From: Tamarix chinensis
Taxonomy: Eukaryota; Streptophyta; Magnoliopsida; Caryophyllales; Tamaricaceae
Length of the DNA stretch: 64,000 nucleotides
Direction of reading: 5' to 3'
Assembly (NCBI GenBank): GCA_030549775.1
Contig: CM060173.1
Location: forward strand, 5,058,501 to 5,122,500
The position numbers and the translations under genes were made by a program. The notes under the pieces are model-generated. The model searched no databases and was not told the origin of the DNA. It worked only from the letters and a program-made list of their open reading frames with translations. Position 1 is the stretch's first letter. Every line of letters begins with the position of its first letter. Below are positions 58,622-64,000 of the stretch, one piece after another.

Positions 58622-59179
58622 TGTAACGCCCTGATTTTTATTACTGAATAATTTTATTTTACTACAGAAGCATATAAGTAAAATATTAGGGGTTACCACA
58701 TTAATTGACATAAGTCTGGTTTGCCCAACCATTTTTACATTGATCAGAAGGCTAAAATCATTCATAGTAAAACAAGGAAAGTAGAAATGGAAGAAACATT
58801 TATAATATAATATGAGTTTGGAGATTAACTCCGAGTTATAATAAAGAAAATACGAAGTAGGGATACCATGGATCAAGAGCAATATTATCCGATAGATGTA
58901 TTTACCCAGATACCTTTTTGGACTCTTGATCCATGGTATCCCTACTTTGTATTATGTTTATTGTAACTCGAAGTTAATCTCCAAACTCATACTGTATTAT
59001 AAATGTTTCTTCTGTTTCTACTTTCTTTGTTTTACTATAAATGATTTTAGTTTTGTGATTGATGTAAGGATGTTTGGACAAACAAAACTTATGTCAATTA
59101 CGGTGGTAACTCCAATTATTTTACTTATATGCTTTTGTAGTAAAATAAATTTTTTTATTAGTAAAAATTGGGTGTTACA
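58622..59179. mobile_element. 558-bp foldback made of two opposed LTR 3' ends
   Basis: The left arm, 58622-58880, is an LTR 3' end on the minus strand (TGTAACGCCCTGATTTTTATT outward end). The right arm, 58881-59179, is the same LTR 3' end on the plus strand (ending AAAAATTGGGTGTTACA). They pair over about 250 bp with frequent mismatches; the inner matched block is GGGATACCATGGATCAAGAG (58862-58881) against CTCTTGATCCATGGTATCCC (58921-58940). The LTR of 51549-54991 ends with the same 250-bp sequence, so the arms are LTR-derived. ATTAT (51544-51548) and CTTAT (59180-59184), the bases flanking the whole block, share three of five positions and do not prove a target duplication. Confidence 0.8.
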
Positions 59180-60189
59180 CTTATTTATGCATCAACATGA
59201 TTAAGGCACATGTTTTTCTTTTCATAGCTACATTAGCCAAATTTCCTACCAAATGATATTTATTTCCTTTTTGCTTAACCCCCTTAAGCTTAAGACATGT
59301 TCTTTATTATTAAAACCTACATTTATATCCCGTACACCTGAGTTATTACATCTTCCTTATCCAAAAATAAGGAGCGATAAATGTTTAATGTATTTGGTGT
59401 AGGTATACTAATAATAAGCATAGGACATGATGAAAGTGTGTTTGGTAGAGCTTGTATTATTGAAAATGATCTAATCATAGATTTTCCTTTAAAAAAAGGG
59501 ATAAAAGTGTTGTAATGGTGATATGGATTATTTAGCATCTAATTTTTGATTGGTATAGAGGGGTTGTCTTGTGAAAAATATGAGATAAATTTTTTTGTGT
59601 GTCAGTGAATTATTAATCTCAAATATTGAGATAAATTCTTATAGTTGTCACTCCATTTACTTTAGGGTCATTGGCTACAATCCTAGACTTACCCTACCCT
59701 TTAACCTATCCCTATTACAACCTTAATAAGACCTCTTGATTTTTTTCATTACATATTATCTTTTAAGTGGTGGCGAATGAGAATGCATGCAAGCATATAG
59801 CTCTTCATTATTGGCATGGAGAGTTTTGAGCGAAATGATTACATCCTTAAAACACATGAGCGTAGAATGCCTACATTTATCTACAACAAGTCTACTTCTT
59901 TATTTAACCTTCATCTCATAAGGATGTGCATCTACATGACTTAAATCATCTTAGAGTGTCATAATAATACTAATTTGAAAGTCAAGACTGAGGATTATTC
60001 AAAACTTTATTTTTTTTTTCCCAATGGTTAATGCTTGCAACGTAATTAGGTCTTGCATATGTATGCCTTTTTCGTGTGGTTTGTTTCTATCGCCGGAACC
60101 TTACTCTTTATCCTTTTATTTTCCTTTTTTTTCTTCTTCATCATCATCATCCTTTTTTTTTATGATCTAAGTTACTTGGGGACAAAAAA
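59180..60189 (+). other. Athila 3' internal region, continued
   Basis: Resumes the Athila element after the chromovirus block. CATTAGCCAAATTTCCTACC (59230) and GGCTACAATCCTAGACTTACC (59671) are phrases of Athila/Tat 3' regions. No ORF is supported: 59323-59538 (minus) and 60053-60277 (plus) have no known domain. TTACTTGGGGACAAAAAATAG (60172) is the usual lead-in to the polypurine tract. Confidence 0.55.
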
Positions 60190-60209
60190 TAGTTCAAGCG
60201 TGGAGGAAT
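60190..60209 (+). other. Polypurine tract of the Athila element
   Basis: TAGTTCAAGCGTGGAGGAAT precedes the LTR start TGATAAACTCA. The phrase corresponds to the GTTTAAGTGTGGGGGAAT context of plant Athila/Tat elements and fixes the plus orientation. Confidence 0.75.
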
Positions 60210-61803
60210 TGATAAACTCATTATTTTTCACTTTTCCACCTTGGTTTGCCTCTAATTTATGGCCATGTTTCATATAATTTATAGACTTTTTGGTCATATT
60301 TGCTTCTTGTTCTAGCTACTACTCTCTTGATATTTATTTTATAGGATCTGCACAAAAGTATACAAAACCAAGAAATAGAAGCATGGAATTAGAGCAAAGA
60401 TTCTTTATGGAAGTCTTTAAAGTAAGGAAAACCATGTCTACACTCAAGCAAGAAGAGGAGAAATAGCTAAGGAGCTGCAAAGTAATTCAATAGTTTATTT
60501 AGTTATAGCACACTTGTGCACAGGCACAGCACTACCATGCTAACCCAAGCACAAGTGTGCATACTTTTTCAGTGCAAATGAGGATGCATGGACTAGTTGT
60601 GCACGATCAACATAGCCATACGGAGAAGGGCTGAGAATAATGAAGACATAATGACCGGCTATGTGTGATCAACACAGTCATGCGACACATGATGAGAGTA
60701 ATGAAGATGTATGGCCTAGCTTTGCACGCTAAAAATAGTGGTGAGCTCAACAATTCCAAGAGGAAAGATGCCACACTGCCTGGCTGTGTAAGATAATCAC
60801 AGCTGTGTGGGAGTTATTTTACCCACGTTCACGCGTGATCTATCATACATGAGCATTGATTTTTATTTGAAATTTAGAGGAGGGAGGGATAGATTTTATT
60901 TCTTTTTCCTACAAAAAAAGGGTACTCCATTAATGTAAATAAAGAATTTTATTCATTAAATCTTAGATTTAGTTCGAGTTTTAGGATTTTCTTTATACGC
61001 AACATCAGATTTCAACATTTATCTACAGGTTCTATCTTTTTTTTTCTTTCTTCTGATATTTATTATGCCTAATGTCATTTATATTCCTGTATTTTATTTC
61101 TAGTATTTGACTACAGTAATGAGTGATTAGATTTATTTTCTAGGTAGATTTATTTTCAAGGATTATATCTTTGTTAAATTGTTAATTAATGATAAATTAG
61201 TTTAATTTCCATTTTAATTGCTTGAATTCATAGATTCAATAGTTAGTTATATAATTTTGGTTGAGTTGCTTAATCATGAACTTGATTAGATGTAGGTATT
61301 TAATCGAAGTACTGAAACATGAAGTTTAATAACCAAAATAATAACAATGGAATGGGAGAATTGAACCACAATAGTATGCTAGAGTCACTTGAGGATTTTA
61401 TCAATTTAGCACAAAATTTAATGGATTCAATTCAATTTAATACCATAAAAATAGGTTATTAAATTGAATTAGGTATGGCTTTTAGACCTAAAAATAGGCT
61501 ATTAGTTAATTTAGGTTATTTCACCCTCTCAAATTTAAGTAGTTGTTTGGCAACTAATTAATTATTCATTAATTATCAATTTATGATGACAGTCAAATCA
61601 CATACTTTTAATTATATTTTTTTCTTATTAACATTAACATTAACATTAATTTTTATTCTATTAGTTATTTTCAAATCTCCAAATTTAATTTGTATAGATA
61701 GCTAAAATAGTAAAGATTTAGTACTCAACTATGAAGTCCCTGTGGAATACGACATTGGCATGCTATAACAAGTCTATGTGCTTGCGGATTTAACCCACCA
61801 CCA
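60210..61803 (+). mobile_element. 3' LTR of the Athila element
   Basis: It starts TGATAAACTCATTATTTTTC and probably ends AACCCACCACCA. Within it are a tandem repeat (60500-60850), TACAAAAAAAGGGTACTCC near 60910 (TATA/R-like), and the AAGTCCCTGTGGAATACGACA box (61733) that lies near the 3' end of Athila LTRs. The matching 5' LTR is not in the window because gag is truncated at 40844. The start resembles that of the 1.86-kb family but most of the sequence differs. The right end is by motif only, and the target duplication was not established. Confidence 0.65.
60500..60850 (+). repeat. Imperfect tandem repeat in the Athila LTR
   Basis: Four units of about 60-80 bp built on TGTGCACGATCAACATAGCCAT-like sequence with GAATAATGAAGA linkers (near 60600, 60665, 60720, 60790). 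The motif is akin to the cacgcc-gtg repeats in the 3' region at 44930-45240. Confidence 0.6.
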
Positions 61804-61990
61804 TTGTTCTACCTCCATTTGTTTCGGAAAATTCCACCGAGATCCCCCCATCCCCTTTGGAATTTCTCATCATTCCCCACTCTTTAGCAATGGCACAAAC
61901 TGCCGTTGCTACCCCACCCCCTAGTTTGCCTACTTCAACTGTTACCTTCCCTTCACTGCACAAGTTTCACTAAGGCACTTAAATTTTGTT
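61804..61990. other. C-rich junction sequence
   Basis: A short stretch rich in C and T with CCACCGAGATCCCCCCATCCCC (61835). It could be the pyrimidine block of the LTR that follows or flanking DNA. No gene. Confidence 0.3.
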
Positions 61991-63891
61991 TTGGCTCCAT
62001 TATTTGATTTATTTTTACCTTATCCTTTAATAGGTTATATCCCTAATCTCTAATGATATTTTATCATTATTTTCTAATTGATTTTATGGAGATTCTAAAG
62101 GAGGCGAGATAGGATATACGTGCTTAGAAACTTTTGTCCTTTTTGGTAAAGATACAAGTTGTAGTTAGGGTTTATATGCTAAATGTTGTGGATTATCATA
62201 TTGTTATGATTATATCATTAATTTAATGATTATTAATATTATGATGTGGTAATGTGATATTATATAGTGAAAAAATGAGTAAGTTGAAAAGTATGTGCTT
62301 AGATGATATCATTGTGATAATTCTTATGTTATAAGTACTAAGTAATGCGCATCATAAATCTTATTGTGATGTGTATTTATAAAGTTATGGTAATTAGTAG
62401 TATATTTAAGGTGTATAGTGATAAGGACATCGGACATATAAGGTTTTTGTGAAATAAGGGTGTTTGGTTATAATCAATGGTATTTTAGTCAATATGTGTT
62501 AAATATAGAAATTTTGATATTTCATTGTGTTGAATGGGTTAAAATGTGCCAATAATATCATGTAGAAATTTTGGGGTATTCAAATAGTTTAATTTAGGAA
62601 TAGTAACCCTATAAGCGAGGTTATTATCACATGTAAAATGTTAGAGTTAGACTGAGATTTTCAAATATGTTGTTAATATTATAATTTTAGGAATTTAAAT
62701 TTAATTTTTCACTATATGAGCTTTGTGGGAAAAGTTATGCCTTACTTGTGAAAGTAGGGTTTTGTAATCATCACAAATAGTAATTTTTCAGATAGGGTCA
62801 TTATCATATATGTAAGACATTAGAGATAGAACTTGATTTTTGGGTATACTGATAATAATAATAATATTTTAGGAAGATATACTAAATTTTGAGGATAAAT
62901 GACCAATATGGAAGAGGTTATGCCTAAAATATAAAATTGAGGTTTTTAAAGAAGATTGTGGACTTATCCCTTGAAGACATCCTTGTAACTATGTGGTTAT
63001 GCTTCAGGTGTTTTAATTATACGATTTGCACATCAAACTAGTTATGAATAAGATATTAATCACTTAAATTAAAAGATTATGCGATTAAGGACTAGTTGTA
63101 CCAGTTTGTTCCACCAACCAAAAATTTTAGCTTGGAGTATTTTACCCTAGAGTTATATACTATTGATACCATTCTACCAGTAGAGAATAGTATCTAAGAG
63201 TGTTTTGCCGTAAGGTTGTATATTGTTTATGTCTTTCCATCGGTTGAGAAAATTAGGTTCTTTGAACTCAACATAAATAAAAGAATGGATCATGTTATAT
63301 CTAATAAGGAGATCTGTAATCAATATTTACCTTCCATTATTTTATGTATCGCGCATGCATATTATTCCTCTAGTGTGAACTCGTGTACTCTTTGCATCCC
63401 TTACTCGACCGTATTGTTACCCTACTCGGTACATAACATACTAATTATCCTTTTCATGGGTATTACTCATTCCCACGAGTAAATGGCCCTGAAGGTATTG
63501 TGCAAGTCAATGAGGACCTAGTGGATGATTTTATTGCTTATGATGCTCTATGTGTAGAGGAGTGATATTATGTATTAAATTTTAGATATAGAGTCATGTT
63601 ATCTGGATATTAATTTTTTTTCAAATACCTTTTTGGACTCTTAGTTCTATGGTATCCCTTTTTATATTTTTAGATATTGTACTCGAATTTAATCTCTAAA
63701 GTTATTTTAAGTTTTATGAAGTTTCTCTCATTTTCTATTTATGATGTTTTGTATTTTAATCGTTTTTTCTTGTGATTAACATAAGGATGGTATGGCCAAA
63801 CTTATGTCAATTATAGGTAACACTCAGCTGCTTTGGTATTATGCTTCCACTAAAAATAAAAATTTTTGATAGAAAATCTGAGGTTGTTACA
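61991..63891 (+). mobile_element. LTR of long-LTR superfamily, 3' part
   Basis: GGTAAAGATACAAGTTGTAG...GGGTTTATATGCTAA (62145-62180) matches the reverse strand near 53600-53640. The block near 63100-63290 has the same kind of ACC-x-GGT / TTTTACC...hairpin units as the other LTRs. CATTCCCACGAGTA (63468) matches 14262 and, in reverse, 51934. The tail ending CTGAGGTTGTTACA stops at 63891 and is the usual 3' terminus. The left end is not resolved. An 88-codon frame at 63216-63482 is part of the LTR. After 63891, 109 bp of AT-rich DNA are unassigned; ACAATATCTCATAG (63892) might be a decayed primer site. Confidence 0.65.
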
Positions 63892-64000
63892 ACAATATCT
63901 CATAGATATTACATAGATTCTTACTTAATTGTGAGAAAGATGATGGTTTAACCATTACCAATGAAGTCACATCAAGTTGAAATCTTTTGTATATGACTTG

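Noticed and set aside
60053..60277. 74-codon hydrophobic frame as a small membrane protein
   Set aside because: Driven by T-rich low-complexity sequence and runs across the polypurine tract and LTR start.

Overview
This is nuclear DNA of a seed plant. It is AT-rich and consists almost entirely of nested retroelements: Ty3/gypsy LTR elements of several lineages, one L1-like LINE and a possible MITE-like foldback. Plant-type LTR priming and polypurine signals, an F-box-associated (FBA) gene relic, and Athila- and chromovirus-like coding remnants support this. I see no intact host gene, no tRNA or rRNA gene, and nothing prokaryotic. The species cannot be named from the sequence.

Layout. 1-9.7 kb: a decayed Ty3/gypsy polyprotein whose reverse transcriptase codons are split at base 30 by a 5.05-kb solo LTR (31-6837, TSD CTTGA). 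That LTR itself carries a 1.75-kb solo LTR (3623-5374, TSD ATACT). 9.7-14.6 kb: a very decayed relative of the same giant LTR, with an old opposite-strand solo LTR inside it. 14.6-19.66 kb: an L1-like LINE with ORF1 and ORF2 broken by stops and frameshifts. 19.69-38.7 kb: an FBA-domain pseudogene split by a second giant LTR (19936-38311, TSD GACAT). That LTR was invaded by a third giant LTR in the opposite orientation (21533-26747, TSD ATAAT), by a complete 7.2-kb non-autonomous Athila-like element on the minus strand (27877-35060), and by a 913-bp solo LTR (36367-37279, TSD TTATG). 38.7-40.15 kb: AT-rich DNA with a foldback. 40.15-61.8 kb: an Athila-lineage element on the plus strand (gag-pol, downstream ORF, 3' UTR, 3' LTR 60210-61803). 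It is interrupted by a 3.9-kb minus-strand LTR (45801-49707) and by a deleted chromovirus-like element (51549-58621) that ends in a 558-bp foldback (58622-59179). 62-63.9 kb: the 3' part of another LTR of the same superfamily.

The most distinctive signal is the architecture shared by the long LTRs. They have TGTAA...CCC / GGG...TTACA ends, an AT-rich lead, a roughly 1.1-kb pyrimidine-only-like domain, and in the best copies a 12-bp hairpin. Then follow about 1.1-1.5 kb of GGTAATTT minisatellite (30-bp period) and a tandem array of paired hairpin motifs near the 3' end. Removing nested insertions brings two copies to 5050 and 5049 bp; the third is 5215 bp. Degenerate versions of the hairpin array recur in at least four other LTRs here. 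The insertion order can be read from the target duplications.
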